From assembly GCF_000293785.1 (NCBI RefSeq), contig NZ_AKZI01000036.1, positions 62,001 through 126,000 on the forward strand: DNA of 64,000 nucleotides, written 5' to 3'. The DNA comes from Rhodovulum sp. PH10. Its GTDB lineage: Bacteria > Pseudomonadota > Alphaproteobacteria > Rhizobiales > Xanthobacteraceae. Below are positions 49,636 through 59,614 of the stretch, in pieces; position 1 is the stretch's first letter, and the number at the start of each line of letters is the position of its first letter. The notes beneath the pieces are model-generated. The model made no database searches. It was not told the origin of the DNA and worked only from the letters and a program-made list of their open reading frames with translations. A program made the translations under genes and the position numbers.

Positions 49636-51033
49636 TCAGCGCCCGTCCGGGGTGCGCACGCCGGCCCACGAGTCGCGCACCTGCTGATAGTGCGTCATCG
49701 GGTCGTAGAGCGAGGTCGGCAGCCCGAGCACCGGCGGCGACAGCCGGCCGACCGCCGCGAGCAGCGAATAGGAGGCCACCACCCGATCGCGCTGCGCCGT
49801 CACCAGCGCCACCCGCGCATTCACCAGTTCCTGCTGGGCGTTCAACACGTCGAGCGTGGTGCGCTGGCCGACCCGGGCCTCCTCGCGCACGCCGTTGAGG
49901 GCGATCTCGGCCGCCGACACCTGGGCCTGGGTCGCCTCGATCTGCGCCTTGGCCGCCTCGAGCTGGCCCCACGCCTGCACCACCGTCGCCTGCGCCTGGT
50001 CGCGCGCGGTCTCGAGGTCGAGCCGCCGCTGCGACAGCGTCTCCTTGGAGGCGCGGATCGCGGCGTGGGTCTGGCCGCCCTGATAGATCGGCACCGAGAG
50101 CTGGCCGATCACCGAGGCCGAATACTGCTCCGAAACGGTCGGGCTGACGTCCCAATTCTTCTGGATGTTGGCCTGCGCAGTGAGGGTCGGCAGCAGCGCG
50201 CCCTCGTTGATCTTCACCTGCAGCGCCTGCACGTCGATGCCGAACATCGCCGCGGTGACGTTCGGGTTCTGCGCGCGGCCGCTGCCGATCGCCCCCGGCA
50301 GGCTGCGCGGCGACAGCCGATCGACCGGCGAGGCGGCGGCGAGCTTGCCCGGCTCCACGCCGATCACCTGGCGATAGGCCGCCTTGGAGGAGACGTAGTT
50401 CGATTCGGCGGCCGACACCTGCGAGCGGCCGGCGGCCAGCCGCGACTCCGATTGGGCGACGTCGGTGCGGGTCACCTCGCCGACCGAGAAGCGGTCGCGG
50501 GTCTGGCGCAGCTGCTCCTGCAAGACCTCGACGTTGCGCCGCTGGAGATCGAGAATCGCGCTGTCGCGCAACAGGTTCATGTAGGCGGTGGCGCCGTTGA
50601 GCAGGACGTTCTGCTCGATCAGCCGCAGCGTCTCGCGGGCGGCCGACACCTGGCCCTCCGCCTGCCGCACGCGATTGCCGGTCTGGTAGCCGTTGAACAG
50701 CGTCTGGGTGCCGGTGATGCCGATCCCGCGCGGCGTGAAATTGTCGTCGATTTTATAGGACTGACCGCTGCTGACGCCCTTGTAGTCCGTGTACTGCTGG
50801 CCGAGGGTCGCCGTCGCGGTGATGTTGGGCCGGTAGCCCGACAGCGCCGACGGCACGTTCTCGTCCGTCGCACGCACGATCGCCCGCTGCGCGTTGAGCT
50901 GCGGATTGTTGCGATAGGCCTGAGCGAGCGCCCCCGGCAGCGTGTCGGCGCGGGCAGGGCCCACCATCCCGATCGCCGCCATCAGTGTGATTGCCGCGGC
51001 AAAACCTCGCCGCTGTGTCATCCCCCCCATCAT
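49636..51033 (-). CDS. tolC: TolC-family outer-membrane channel
   Basis: A 465-residue outer-membrane efflux protein with a signal peptide (FAAAITLMAAIGMVGPARA). Two OEP repeats follow, each with coiled-coil helices (AEGQVSAARETLRLIEQNV, RDQAQATVVQAWGQLEAAKA). It forms the trimeric exit duct for type I secretion and RND pumps. A choice of starts exists (ATG 51033, 51030 or 51021). GGGGA lies five to eight bases from the first two. Neighbours are popZ and a Pcm-like methyltransferase. It may serve the adaptor/RND pair at 35.6-40 kb. Confidence 0.92.
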   Translation of the reverse strand: MMGGMTQRRGFAAAITLMAAIGMVGPARADTLPGALAQAYRNNPQLNAQRAIVRATDENVPSALSGYRPNITATATLGQQYTDYKGVSSGQSYKIDDNFTPRGIGITGTQTLFNGYQTGNRVRQAEGQVSAARETLRLIEQNVLLNGATAYMNLLRDSAILDLQRRNVEVLQEQLRQTRDRFSVGEVTRTDVAQSESRLAAGRSQVSAAESNYVSSKAAYRQVIGVEPGKLAAASPVDRLSPRSLPGAIGSGRAQNPNVTAAMFGIDVQALQVKINEGALLPTLTAQANIQKNWDVSPTVSEQYSASVIGQLSVPIYQGGQTHAAIRASKETLSQRRLDLETARDQAQATVVQAWGQLEAAKAQIEATQAQVSAAEIALNGVREEARVGQRTTLDVLNAQQELVNARVALVTAQRDRVVASYSLLAAVGRLSPPVLGLPTSLYDPMTHYQQVRDSWAGVRTPDGR

Positions 51034-51214
51034 CACGGTCCCCAACGTCGAATACGCAAACACGCCCCTCGGTCCCGTGCCGCCGGCTTTACCAGCGAGC
51101 GACGCCACAGGGATGATGGCGGGACGATAAAAACTGCGGGAGGACTTTGGAACCCCACTCTCCAAAAAGATGCAGGGTGGCGCATTCGAGCCACAGCCGG
51201 GGCGGTAATATCCC

Positions 51215-51883
51215 CTAGAAAACAAAGGCCGGAGGCTTGGAGAAGGCGGGCAGCGGGGTGGCCACGGCATCGAACACCGGAACGCCCGCGACATCCTGCC
51301 CGACCCGCCGCCAAAGGGTCGCACGGCCGACCGGACCGATTCCCACGATGGCGATCAGCCGCCCCCCCTCGCGCAGCTGCGACAGCAACGCCGGCGGCAT
51401 CTCCTCGACCGCTCCCTCGACGACGATCACGTCGTAGGGCGCCTGCGCCGGCCAGCCGTCGGCGAGCGGCCCGCACACCACGGACGCGTTGGTGACGCCC
51501 GCTTCGCCGAGCAGCTTGGCTGCCGCGGCGGCCACCGATTCGCTCTCCTCGAGCCCCACCACCTTCGCCGTCGTGCGGGCGAGCAGCGCGGTGGTGTAGC
51601 CGGTGCCGCAGGCCACCTCGAGCACCTGGTCGGTCGGGGCGAGGTCGAGCGCCTGCAGCATGCGGGCGGTCACCATCGGCTTGAGGGCGCAGCGGTGGGC
51701 GCCGCCCGGGCCGAGGCTCGCCACCGGCAGGTCGCCGTCCATGTAGGCGAGCGCCGCCTTGGCCGGCGGCACGAAATGCTCGCGCGGCACGGCCAGCATC
51801 GCCTCGATCACCCGCAGGTCGGTGACGCCGTTCGGGCGCACCTGATTGTCGACCATTTTTCGACGCGCGGCTGCAAAGTCCAT
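51215..51883 (-). CDS. Pcm-family methyltransferase, divergent second copy
   Basis: A 222-residue SAM-dependent methyltransferase related to protein-L-isoaspartate O-methyltransferase. The SAM motif is VLEVACGTGYTTALL (about 87-101). The canonical substrate motif GQTISQP found in pcm at 20086 is replaced by GAHRCALKPM. Such tolC-linked copies are common in the order and have no proven substrate; a role in isoaspartate repair is only inferred from the family. ATG at 51883. Confidence 0.85.
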   Translation of the reverse strand: MDFAAARRKMVDNQVRPNGVTDLRVIEAMLAVPREHFVPPAKAALAYMDGDLPVASLGPGGAHRCALKPMVTARMLQALDLAPTDQVLEVACGTGYTTALLARTTAKVVGLEESESVAAAAAKLLGEAGVTNASVVCGPLADGWPAQAPYDVIVVEGAVEEMPPALLSQLREGGRLIAIVGIGPVGRATLWRRVGQDVAGVPVFDAVATPLPAFSKPPAFVF

Positions 51884-51980
51884 GATGTTTCGCTCCGGCC
51901 CGCCCAGTGCTCCGCGACGTCCGCCCGCCGGACGTGACGCCCGTGTTGTGGAGCACGCCCCCCCAAAAGGCAAGGCAGGC

Positions 51981-52020
51981 ACGAGTGCCGGGCACTCGTG
52001 GGCACTCGTGGGCACTCGTG
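51981..52020. repeat. Decamer repeats with fold-back
   Basis: GGGCACTCGT occurs three times in tandem (51990-52019). It is preceded by its complement ACGAGTGCC (51981-51989), so the unit can fold into a hairpin of variable register. It lies in the 221-bp gap between the MBL hydrolase and the Pcm-like gene. Confidence 0.85.
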
Positions 52021-52104
52021 CCCTCTCCCTCGGGTCCGGATGCCCTCGCCTGCCCCGAGGTCTGGGGACGCGGTCTCGGGACGAGGTCTCGGGCGACCAA
52101 AAAA

Positions 52105-52743
52105 TCAGCGCAGGAAGGGATTGGTCGCCCGCTCCTGCCCGATGGTCGAGGCCGGGCCGTGGCCGCAGATGAAGGTGACGTCGTCGCCGAGCGGCAAGAG
52201 CTTCTCGGTGATCGAGCGCATCAGCGTGTCGTAATCGCCGCCCGGCAGGTCGGTGCGGCCGATCGAGCCGTGGAACAGCACGTCGCCGGTGATGGCGAAT
52301 CGCTGGTCCGCGGCGACGAAGGCGACGCTGCCGGGCGAATGGCCGGGACAGAACAAGACGTCCATCGCCATGTCGCCGACCGTCACCTCGTCGCCCTCCC
52401 CCAGCCAGCGGTCGGGCGCGACGTTGCGCACGCCCTCCAGCCCGTAGGTCCGCCCCTGGTCGACGAGCCGCGCGAGCAGAAAATCGTCGGCCCGGTGCGG
52501 CCCCTCGATCGGCACGCCGAGCTTTTCCTTCAGCTCCGCCGCCCCGCCGGCATGGTCGATGTGGCCGTGGGTGAGGAGAATGCGTTCGACCACGATCTTG
52601 GTCTCGGCGATCGCCGCCTCGATCTGGTCGAGGTCGCCGCCCGGATCGATCACCACGCCGCGCATGGAGGGCTCGGTCCACAGGAGCGTGCAGTTCTGCT
52701 GAAACGGCGTGACCGGGACGATGGCGGCACGGAGCGTGGTCAT
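52105..52743 (-). CDS. MBL-fold metallohydrolase (glyoxalase II-like)
   Basis: A 212-residue metallo-beta-lactamase-fold hydrolase. The metal-binding motif is LLTHGHIDHAGG (H-x-H-x-D-H, about residues 57-68), followed by CPGHSPGSV and FHGSIGRTDLPGG. It resembles the YcbL/glyoxalase II group, which hydrolyses thioesters such as S-lactoylglutathione; the substrate is not proven here. Its ATG overlaps the pgl stop by four bases, so it is coupled to the pentose phosphate operon. Confidence 0.88.
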   Translation of the reverse strand: MTTLRAAIVPVTPFQQNCTLLWTEPSMRGVVIDPGGDLDQIEAAIAETKIVVERILLTHGHIDHAGGAAELKEKLGVPIEGPHRADDFLLARLVDQGRTYGLEGVRNVAPDRWLGEGDEVTVGDMAMDVLFCPGHSPGSVAFVAADQRFAITGDVLFHGSIGRTDLPGGDYDTLMRSITEKLLPLGDDVTFICGHGPASTIGQERATNPFLR

Positions 52744-53522
52744 GAAAGGTCCTTGCTTGCAGGCGGCGGGTCGGGCGCCGCGGCACGGTCGGCCAGAACG
52801 GTGAACGCGCCGTTCGCATGCGCCCGTCCGGCCGGAAGGTCTTCGCCGGCGAGGATGCGGGCGAGCGGGTCGCGCTTGTCGGCTCCCGATACCACGAACA
52901 GCATCGCTTTCGTCGAGGCGAGCGCCGGCAGCGTGAGGCTGACGCGCGGCACGAACGGGGCGAGCCCCGCCTCCGGCACGCCGACCACCAAACGGTCGGT
53001 GACCTCCACCGCGGGCTTGCCGGGAAACAGCGAGGCGGTGTGGCCGTCGCCGCCGAGCCCCATCAGCACGAGGTCGAACAACGGTTTTTGCGGATCGAGG
53101 GCGCGCGCGCAAGCGCCAGCGCTCCCGCCGTGTCTCGAGGCGTAGAAGCGAACGAGGTCGTCCTGGTAGGCCTTCGCCGCCGCCTCCAGGCTTTTCACGT
53201 CGGTGGGAACGGCGTGGATGCGCTCGGCCGGCACGCCGAGCGGCTCGAGCAGCGTTTCTCGCGCCTGCCGGGCGTTGCTGCGAGAATCGTCGGCCGGCAC
53301 GAACCGCTCGTCGCCGAAGAACCAGTGCAGTCGCGCGACCGGGATGCGCGCCCGGTACGGCGCCTCGGCGAGCCGCCGATAGACCGGCAAAATGGTCGAG
53401 CCGCCGGTGAGGCACACCGCGCCGCGCTCCCCCACGTTTTCGAGCGCCGCGGCGATCCGCTCCGCCGCAGCCTCCACGAGCGCCGTTTTGTCGTCGAGGA
53501 CGACGAGGTCTTCGGCCTTCAT
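52740..53522 (-). CDS. pgl: 6-phosphogluconolactonase
   Basis: A 260-residue enzyme that hydrolyses 6-phosphogluconolactone to 6-phosphogluconate, the second step of the oxidative pentose phosphate pathway. Family motifs are GGSTILPVYRRLA, HWFFGDERFVP and LMGLGGDGHTASLFP. It lies 13 bp after zwf and overlaps the MBL hydrolase by four bases. ATG at 53522 is chosen; a GTG at 53531 is possible. Confidence 0.93.
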   Translation of the reverse strand: MKAEDLVVLDDKTALVEAAAERIAAALENVGERGAVCLTGGSTILPVYRRLAEAPYRARIPVARLHWFFGDERFVPADDSRSNARQARETLLEPLGVPAERIHAVPTDVKSLEAAAKAYQDDLVRFYASRHGGSAGACARALDPQKPLFDLVLMGLGGDGHTASLFPGKPAVEVTDRLVVGVPEAGLAPFVPRVSLTLPALASTKAMLFVVSGADKRDPLARILAGEDLPAGRAHANGAFTVLADRAAAPDPPPASKDLS

Positions 53523-53535
53523 CGGAAACACCCGC

Positions 53536-55071
53536 TCACTCGATCGGCCGCCAGCGGCGGCCGTGGTCGCCGATCAGGCGGTGCGCCTCCTCCGGCCCGT
53601 CGCTGCCGACCCGGTAGCTCGCGAGCCCGTCCGCGCCGGCCTCCTTCCAGGCGTCCAGGAACGGCTGCACCGCCCGCCATGCCGCCTCGATGGCGTCGGC
53701 ACGCTGAAACAGGATCGCGTCGCCGATCATGCAGTCGTAGATCAGCGTCTCGTAGCCGGTGCTGGGCGCGATGTCGAAATAGTCGCGGTACTGGAACCGC
53801 ATGTGCACGCCGTCGAGGTTCACCGTGGGACCCGGGACCTTGGCGTTGAACTGCAGCGAGATACCCTCCTCCGGCGCGATTTTTACCGTGAGGAAGTTTT
53901 CCGCGAGGTGCTCCACCGGCGTCCGGCGGAACATCGCGAGCGGCGCCTGCTTGAACTTGATCGCCACCTCGCTCGAGCGGGCGCAGAGACCCTTGCCGGT
54001 ACGCAGGAAGAACGGCACGCCGGCCCAGCGCCAGTTGTCGATCGCGAGCCGCATCGCGACATAGGTCTCGGTGGTGGAATCGGGCTTCACGTTCGGCGTC
54101 GCCAGATAGTCGGGGACGTCCTCCTCGCCGATCCGGCCGCCGAGATACTGCGCGCGCACGGAATTTTTCAGCGCCTCCTCCGGGCCGATCGCCTGGATCT
54201 CGTCGAGCACGGCCGCCTTCTCGCCGCGCACCGACTTCGATTCGAACCGCGAGGGCGGCTCCATCGCGATCAGCGACAGGAGCTGAAACAGGTGGTTCGG
54301 CACCATGTCGCGCAGCGCGCCGGTGGCGTCGTAGAATTTTCCGCGGCGGCCGACCGGCAGGGTCTCGGCGACGGTGATCTGCACCTGGTCGACGTGGTCG
54401 CGGTTCCAGATCGGCTCGAACAGGCCGTTGGCGAACCGCATGACCATGATGTTCTGCACCGTCTCCTTGCCGAGATAGTGGTCGATGCGAAAGATCTGGT
54501 CCTCGTCGAACACCGCCAGAAGCTCGCGATTGAGCGCCTGCGCCGAGGCGAGGTCGGTGCCGAACGGCTTTTCCACGATCAGCCGGCGCCACGGCCCGTC
54601 GCCGCCGTTGGCCCGTTCCTCTTGCCGGGCGAGGCCGGCCTCGCCGAGCGCGCGGGCGATCGGCGCGAACGCGGTCGGCGGCGTCGCGAGATAAAAGAGC
54701 CGGTTGCCGCGGGTGCCGCGGCGCTCCTCGATCGCCTCGAGCTTGTCGCGCAAGCGGTCGAACGAGCCGGGCTCCTCCGGGCCGCCCTGCACGAAGCTGA
54801 CGCAGGCGAGCAGCCGGTCGATCACCTCGGGCTCGGTCTTGCGCGTCGCGAATGTCTCGAGGCCTTTGCGCAAGCCGTCGCGAAACGAGTCGGTCGTGTG
54901 CTCGCCCCGCCCCACCCCGACGATGGAAAACGCCTCCGGCAGCAGCTTTCCGGCGGCGAGATTGTAGAGCGCGGGCACCAGCAGGCGGTGGGTGAGATCG
55001 CCGGTGGCGCCGAACACGACGAAGCAGCAGGGGTCCGCCGGAACGATCCGGCCGTCGTTCTTCGCCGTCAT
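53536..55071 (-). CDS. zwf: Glucose-6-phosphate 1-dehydrogenase
   Basis: A 511-residue enzyme that oxidises glucose 6-phosphate to the lactone. The dinucleotide-binding fingerprint FVVFGATGDLTHR (about 17-29) and the substrate signature RIDHYLGKE (about 197-205, with the catalytic His) are present. Its length matches the family. It lies between gnd and pgl with short gaps, so the four genes probably form one operon. First committed step of oxidative pentose phosphate metabolism and the Entner-Doudoroff route. Confidence 0.96.
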   Translation of the reverse strand: MTAKNDGRIVPADPCCFVVFGATGDLTHRLLVPALYNLAAGKLLPEAFSIVGVGRGEHTTDSFRDGLRKGLETFATRKTEPEVIDRLLACVSFVQGGPEEPGSFDRLRDKLEAIEERRGTRGNRLFYLATPPTAFAPIARALGEAGLARQEERANGGDGPWRRLIVEKPFGTDLASAQALNRELLAVFDEDQIFRIDHYLGKETVQNIMVMRFANGLFEPIWNRDHVDQVQITVAETLPVGRRGKFYDATGALRDMVPNHLFQLLSLIAMEPPSRFESKSVRGEKAAVLDEIQAIGPEEALKNSVRAQYLGGRIGEEDVPDYLATPNVKPDSTTETYVAMRLAIDNWRWAGVPFFLRTGKGLCARSSEVAIKFKQAPLAMFRRTPVEHLAENFLTVKIAPEEGISLQFNAKVPGPTVNLDGVHMRFQYRDYFDIAPSTGYETLIYDCMIGDAILFQRADAIEAAWRAVQPFLDAWKEAGADGLASYRVGSDGPEEAHRLIGDHGRRWRPIE

Positions 55072-55095
55072 CCGTTCACCTTCATGCGGTCACCG

Positions 55096-56115
55096 TCATG
55101 CGTCGCCCTTCGGCTGGGGATCGGAGGCTTTGCGCTCGGCCGGCTTCTGCTCGACATGGCCGCCAAAGCCGTGCCGCATCGCCGACAGCACCTTCTCGCC
55201 GAAGGTGTGCTCGCGGCGCGAGCGGAAGCGGGCATAGAGCGCGGCCGAGAGCACGTCGGCCGGCACCGCCTCGTCGATCGCCGCATTGATGGTCCAGCGG
55301 CCCTCGCCGGAATCCTCGACATAGCCGGTGTAGCCGGCGAGATCGCGGTCGCTCGCGAGCGCGGTCGCGGTGAGGTCGAGCAGCCACGAGGTGATCACGC
55401 TGCCGCGCCGCCACACTTCCGCGATGTCCGGCAGATCGAGGTCGAACCGCTCCTCCTTCGGCAAGCCCTCGCTCGACGCGTTGCGGAGGATGTCGAAGCC
55501 CTCGGCATAGGCCTGCATCAGGCCGTACTCGATGCCGTTGTGGATCATCTTGACGAAGTGCCCGGCCCCGCTCGGGCCGGCGTGCAGATAGCCGCGCACC
55601 GGGCGGTCGTCGCGCCCCTCGCGGCCGGGCGTCTTCGGGATGTCGCCCTCGCCCGGCGCCAGCGCGGCGAAGATCGGGTCGAGCTTCGCCACGACCTCCT
55701 TCTCGCCGCCGATCATCATGCAGTAGCCGCGCTCGAGCCCCCAGATGCCGCCCGAGGTGCCGACGTCGACATAGTGCACGCCGCGCTGCTTCAGCCATTT
55801 CGCGCGGCGGATGTCGTCCTTCCAGAAGGTGTTGCCGCCGTCGATCACGACGTCGCCGGAGCCGAGCAGGCCCGACAGCGTCTCGATGGTGGTCTCGGTG
55901 ATCGGCCCGGCCGGCAGCATCACCCACACGATGCGCGGCGCGGGGAGCTTGCGGAGCAGGTCCTCGATGTCGCTCGCCCCGACCGCACCCTCGGCGGCGA
56001 GAGCCGCCACCGCCCGCTCGTCGCGGTCGTAGACCGCCGCCGTGTGGCCCGCCCGCAGGAGGCGGCGCACGATGTTGCCGCCCATGCGGCCGAGGCCGAT
56101 CATCCCGAGTTGCAT
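55096..56115 (-). CDS. gnd: 6-phosphogluconate dehydrogenase, short (GndA-type) form
   Basis: A 339-residue oxidative decarboxylase producing ribulose 5-phosphate. The nucleotide site reads [20 protein letters not shown]. The catalytic region holds [43 protein letters not shown] and a Lys-His pair. It is of the short type (about 330 residues, rather than about 470), often NAD-preferring. The acidic YDRDE after the second beta-strand fits NAD, but cofactor use is inferred. It is 10 bp after tal-pgi and 24 bp before zwf. Confidence 0.93.
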   Translation of the reverse strand: MQLGMIGLGRMGGNIVRRLLRAGHTAAVYDRDERAVAALAAEGAVGASDIEDLLRKLPAPRIVWVMLPAGPITETTIETLSGLLGSGDVVIDGGNTFWKDDIRRAKWLKQRGVHYVDVGTSGGIWGLERGYCMMIGGEKEVVAKLDPIFAALAPGEGDIPKTPGREGRDDRPVRGYLHAGPSGAGHFVKMIHNGIEYGLMQAYAEGFDILRNASSEGLPKEERFDLDLPDIAEVWRRGSVITSWLLDLTATALASDRDLAGYTGYVEDSGEGRWTINAAIDEAVPADVLSAALYARFRSRREHTFGEKVLSAMRHGFGGHVEQKPAERKASDPQPKGDA

Positions 56116-56125
56116 GTGTCCTCCG

Positions 56126-58975
56126 TCAGCCGAGCGAGCGATCGACCGCCGCGGCGAGCGCGGCGAGGCCTGCCGTCACGTCGGTCTTGAGATGGACCCG
56201 CAGAAGACGCCGGCCGCGCTCGGCGAGCACGCCGAGGTCGCCGCGTGCCTGCGCCGCCTTGATCACGCCGAAGGTCGCGGTCTGGCCGGGCACCGGCAGG
56301 TCGGGCCGGTCCTCGGCGGTGATCTGCAGGAAGACACCGGTGTTCGGGCCGCCTTTGTAGGCCTGGCCGGTCGAGTGCAGGAAGCGCGGGCCGAAGCCGA
56401 CGCAGGTGGCGACCTTGCGGTGCAGCCGCACGGCGATCCGCATCTGCTGCAGCGCCTCGATGTGCGCCGGGTTCCGGGCGATGTAGGCGAGCAGCGCCAC
56501 GTAGTCGCCGGGGCGGACCCGGTCGAAATGGGCGCCGAGCCAGGAGTCGACCGTCTCGCCCGCCCCCTCGGCACGCAGCGCGGCGGCGTTCTCGGGGTCG
56601 GTGTAGATGTCGAACGAGGGATCGGTCACCACCGGCGTCTCGGGCGGCAAGGTGCCGGTCTGCTCGAAGGCTGCGACCAGCTCGCGGGTCTTGATCTTCG
56701 AGGCCTCGACGTCCGGCTGGTCGAACGGATTGATGCCGAGCACGCTGCCGGCGACCGCGGTGGCGATCTCGAACCGGAAGAACTCCTGGGCGATCTCCTC
56801 CGGCGCCCGCAGCACGATGCGCACCACCGGGTGGCCGGCGTCCTCGATCGCCTTGATCGCCGCCTCGTAGGGGGCGGTGACGTCGGAGCCGAGGTGCAGG
56901 TCGACGAAAATGCGGTCGTTGCCGTAGAGCACCGGCGAGCCGACCGGCTCGCCGTCGACCGGGATGATCGCCTTGCCGTTCTTGCCGGTCGATTCGGCGA
57001 TCAGCTGCTCGGCCCAGGCACCGAAATCGGCGAGCGCGGCCGGCGCCAGCATGGTCACCTTGTCGCGGCCCGCTTTTGCGGCAGCGCCGAGCACCAGGCC
57101 GAGACGGACGCCGGGATTGGAAGCCGGCGGCACCTCGGGCCCGCAGGCGTTCACCATCAGCTCGGCGGCGGCGACGAAGCGGGCGACGTCGATGCCGGCG
57201 GCGGCCGCCGGCACCAGCCCGAACGGCGACAGGATCGAGTAGCGCCCGCCGATCGTCGGCTCGCCGAAGAAGATCTTTCGAAAGCCGTCGCGCTCGGCGA
57301 CCTTCTGCATCGACGAGCCCGGATCGGTGATCGCCACCACGTGCTTGCCGGCGGCGTCCCCCACCGTCTGGCGCAAGCGCTCGAGGAAGTGGGCGAGCAT
57401 CACGTTCGGCTCGGTGGTCGAGCCGGACTTCGAGGCCACGATCACCAGCGTCTTCTCGAGGTTCACCGCGGCTTCGGTGGCGCGGACCTGTTCGGGATCG
57501 GTCGAATCGAGAACGCGCAGTTTCGGAAAGCCCGGCTGCTGGCCGAACGTCTCGGCAAGGACCTCCGGGCCGAGGCTCGAGCCGCCCATGCCGAGCAGCA
57601 GCACGTCGGAAAACCCGCTCGCCTTCACGTCGGCGGCAAAGTCCTGGTACTCGGAGAGTTTTGCCCGCGCCGCCTCGGTGCAGTCGAGCCAGCCGAGCCA
57701 TTTCGCCTCGTCGGTGCCGGTCCACACCGTGGCGTCCTTCGCCCACAGGCGGCGGATCAGCCCGCCGGTGCGCCACGCCTCGATCTCGCGGGCCGTCGCC
57801 TCGGCGAGATCGGCCGGCATCGCGATGCTCTGCCGGTTGGCGCGCTCGCCGAGCACCAGCGCGCGCTTGTCGGCGACCGCGCCGAGCAGCTTGTCGAAGG
57901 CATCGGCGAACAGCGCGACGCCCTCCTCCACCAGCTTCTCGGTCACCGCGTCGAGCGAGATACCGGCGCGCGCCAGCTCGGCGAGCGCGGCTTCCGCCTC
58001 GTCGACGCCGCGGGTCAGCGTCTTCGCCGGATGGCCGTGGTCGCGGAACGCGTCGAGCGTCGCCGGCGGCACGGTGTTGACGGTGTGCGGGCCGATCAGC
58101 TCGTCGACATAGAGGACGTCGCTGTAGGCCTTGTTCTTGGTGCCGGTCGAAGCCCACAGGAGCCGCTGCGGCTTTGCCCCCTTGGCGTCGAGCGCCGCCC
58201 AGCGGGCACCCTCGACGATCGCCTGGTAGCTGCGATAGGCGAGCTTGGCGTTGGCGATGGCGATCTCGCCCTTCAGGGCCTCGAGCTTGGCCTTCTCCTC
58301 GGGGTCGTTGGCGGCGGCGATCTTCTCGTCGAGCAGCTTGTCGACCGCGCTGTCGATCCGGCTGACGAAGAAGCTCGCGACGCTCGCGACCTTCGACACG
58401 TCGCCGCCCTCGGCGGCATAGGCCTCGAGGCCCGCCATGTAGGCGTCGACCACCTGCTCGTAGACGGCGCGCGAGAACAAAAGCGTCACGTTGACGTTGA
58501 TGCCCTCGGCGATCAGCGAGCGGATCGCCGGCAGGCCGGCAGCGGTGCCGGGCACCTTGATCATCAGGTTCGGCCGGTCGACGTCGCGCCACAGGCGGCG
58601 CGCCTCGGCCACCGTGCCCTCGGTGTCCATCGCGAGATAGGGCGACACCTCGAGGCTGACGAAGCCGTCCTCGCCCTTCGTCGCGTCGTAGACCGGGCGC
58701 AGCACGTCGGCGGCGCGCTTGATGTCGGTGACGGCGACCTTCTCGTAGAGCGCGCCGACGCCCGCGTCGCCCTGCGCCAGCATCTGGCGGATGGCGCCGT
58801 CGTACTCGTCCGAGCCGCCGATCGCCTTCTCGAAGATCGACGGGTTGGAGGTGACGCCCCGCACCCCGTCCTCCTCGACCATCCGCTGCAAGCCCCCGCT
58901 CTCGACGAAGCCGCGGGCGAGAAAATCGAGCCACACGGCCTGTCCGTGGTCCTGCAGCGCTTTGAGTGGATTCAT
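56126..58975 (-). CDS. tal-pgi: Bifunctional transaldolase / phosphoglucose isomerase
   Basis: A 949-residue fusion. Residues 1 to about 365 are a transaldolase ([13 protein letters not shown] at the N-terminus; Schiff-base Lys in [10 protein letters not shown]). The rest is a glucose-6-phosphate isomerase ([38 protein letters not shown]). The fusion is known in alphaproteobacteria and actinobacteria and joins the non-oxidative pentose phosphate pathway to glycolysis. ATG at 58975 is used; the open frame extends upstream. First gene of the tal-pgi, gnd, zwf, pgl run. Confidence 0.95.
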   Translation of the reverse strand: MNPLKALQDHGQAVWLDFLARGFVESGGLQRMVEEDGVRGVTSNPSIFEKAIGGSDEYDGAIRQMLAQGDAGVGALYEKVAVTDIKRAADVLRPVYDATKGEDGFVSLEVSPYLAMDTEGTVAEARRLWRDVDRPNLMIKVPGTAAGLPAIRSLIAEGINVNVTLLFSRAVYEQVVDAYMAGLEAYAAEGGDVSKVASVASFFVSRIDSAVDKLLDEKIAAANDPEEKAKLEALKGEIAIANAKLAYRSYQAIVEGARWAALDAKGAKPQRLLWASTGTKNKAYSDVLYVDELIGPHTVNTVPPATLDAFRDHGHPAKTLTRGVDEAEAALAELARAGISLDAVTEKLVEEGVALFADAFDKLLGAVADKRALVLGERANRQSIAMPADLAEATAREIEAWRTGGLIRRLWAKDATVWTGTDEAKWLGWLDCTEAARAKLSEYQDFAADVKASGFSDVLLLGMGGSSLGPEVLAETFGQQPGFPKLRVLDSTDPEQVRATEAAVNLEKTLVIVASKSGSTTEPNVMLAHFLERLRQTVGDAAGKHVVAITDPGSSMQKVAERDGFRKIFFGEPTIGGRYSILSPFGLVPAAAAGIDVARFVAAAELMVNACGPEVPPASNPGVRLGLVLGAAAKAGRDKVTMLAPAALADFGAWAEQLIAESTGKNGKAIIPVDGEPVGSPVLYGNDRIFVDLHLGSDVTAPYEAAIKAIEDAGHPVVRIVLRAPEEIAQEFFRFEIATAVAGSVLGINPFDQPDVEASKIKTRELVAAFEQTGTLPPETPVVTDPSFDIYTDPENAAALRAEGAGETVDSWLGAHFDRVRPGDYVALLAYIARNPAHIEALQQMRIAVRLHRKVATCVGFGPRFLHSTGQAYKGGPNTGVFLQITAEDRPDLPVPGQTATFGVIKAAQARGDLGVLAERGRRLLRVHLKTDVTAGLAALAAAVDRSLG

Positions 58976-59223
58976 GGTCGTCACCGGTTTCGGGTTGCTG
59001 GCCGCGGGCGGGGGCCGGGGGCGAACGCCGCGCCCTGCGGGATGTTCCGGGCGCCGGCGCGCGGGCCGGCGATGCGGTCCCGATCTTAACCCTTCGAGCG
59101 GCGGCGACAACGACGGCGGTACGACAGTCCACGATACCGGCGGTTTCGCGTCCGGTGGACGGGGGTGGCGGACGGAGGCGAGACGGCGAAGCCGGGGTCC
59201 GGAGCCTGGGGCCGGCCGGCCGG

Positions 59224-59613
59224 TCAGACGGTGGCGAGCACCGCCGACAGGGCGCGCGCCAGCATCTCCGCGCGAAACGGTTTTTGCACCACCGGACGGT
59301 GGGCCCAGGCGGGCGCCAGGCCGTCGACTCCGTAACCGGTGGTGAACACGAAGGGCACGCCCTCGGCCTTCAGCCGCTCGGCGACCGGATAGACTTCCTC
59401 GCCGTCGAGATTGACGTCGAGCACGGCGACGTCCGGCCGCTGCTCGGCGATCGCGGCGAGCGCCTCGGCGACACCGGCGACATTGGTCACGCCGGCACAG
59501 CCGAACTCGCGCAGCATGTCCTCGATCAGGAACGAGATGATCGCTTCGTCCTCGACGACGAGGACGTTGAGGCGGTCGAAACTCGGTAGCGGCTGGTCCC
59601 CGTTCTCGCTCAC
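59224..59613 (-). CDS. CheY-like response regulator of the HWE kinase operon
   Basis: A 129-residue receiver-only protein. It has the acidic pair in VVEDE, phospho-acceptor D66 in VAVLDVNL, and VPFVFTTGYG and VQKPF (switch residues Thr and Lys). GTG at 59613 starts just after the kinase stop at 59615, so the two genes are coupled. The likely phosphodonor is the kinase upstream. It is paralogous to the orphan receiver at 21128. Confidence 0.88.
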   Translation of the reverse strand: MSENGDQPLPSFDRLNVLVVEDEAIISFLIEDMLREFGCAGVTNVAGVAEALAAIAEQRPDVAVLDVNLDGEEVYPVAERLKAEGVPFVFTTGYGVDGLAPAWAHRPVVQKPFRAEMLARALSAVLATV

Positions 59614-59614
59614 G

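Noticed and set aside
56042-59089. A 1,015-codon plus-strand open frame
   Set aside because: Mirror frame of the tal-pgi gene; no recognisable protein sequence.
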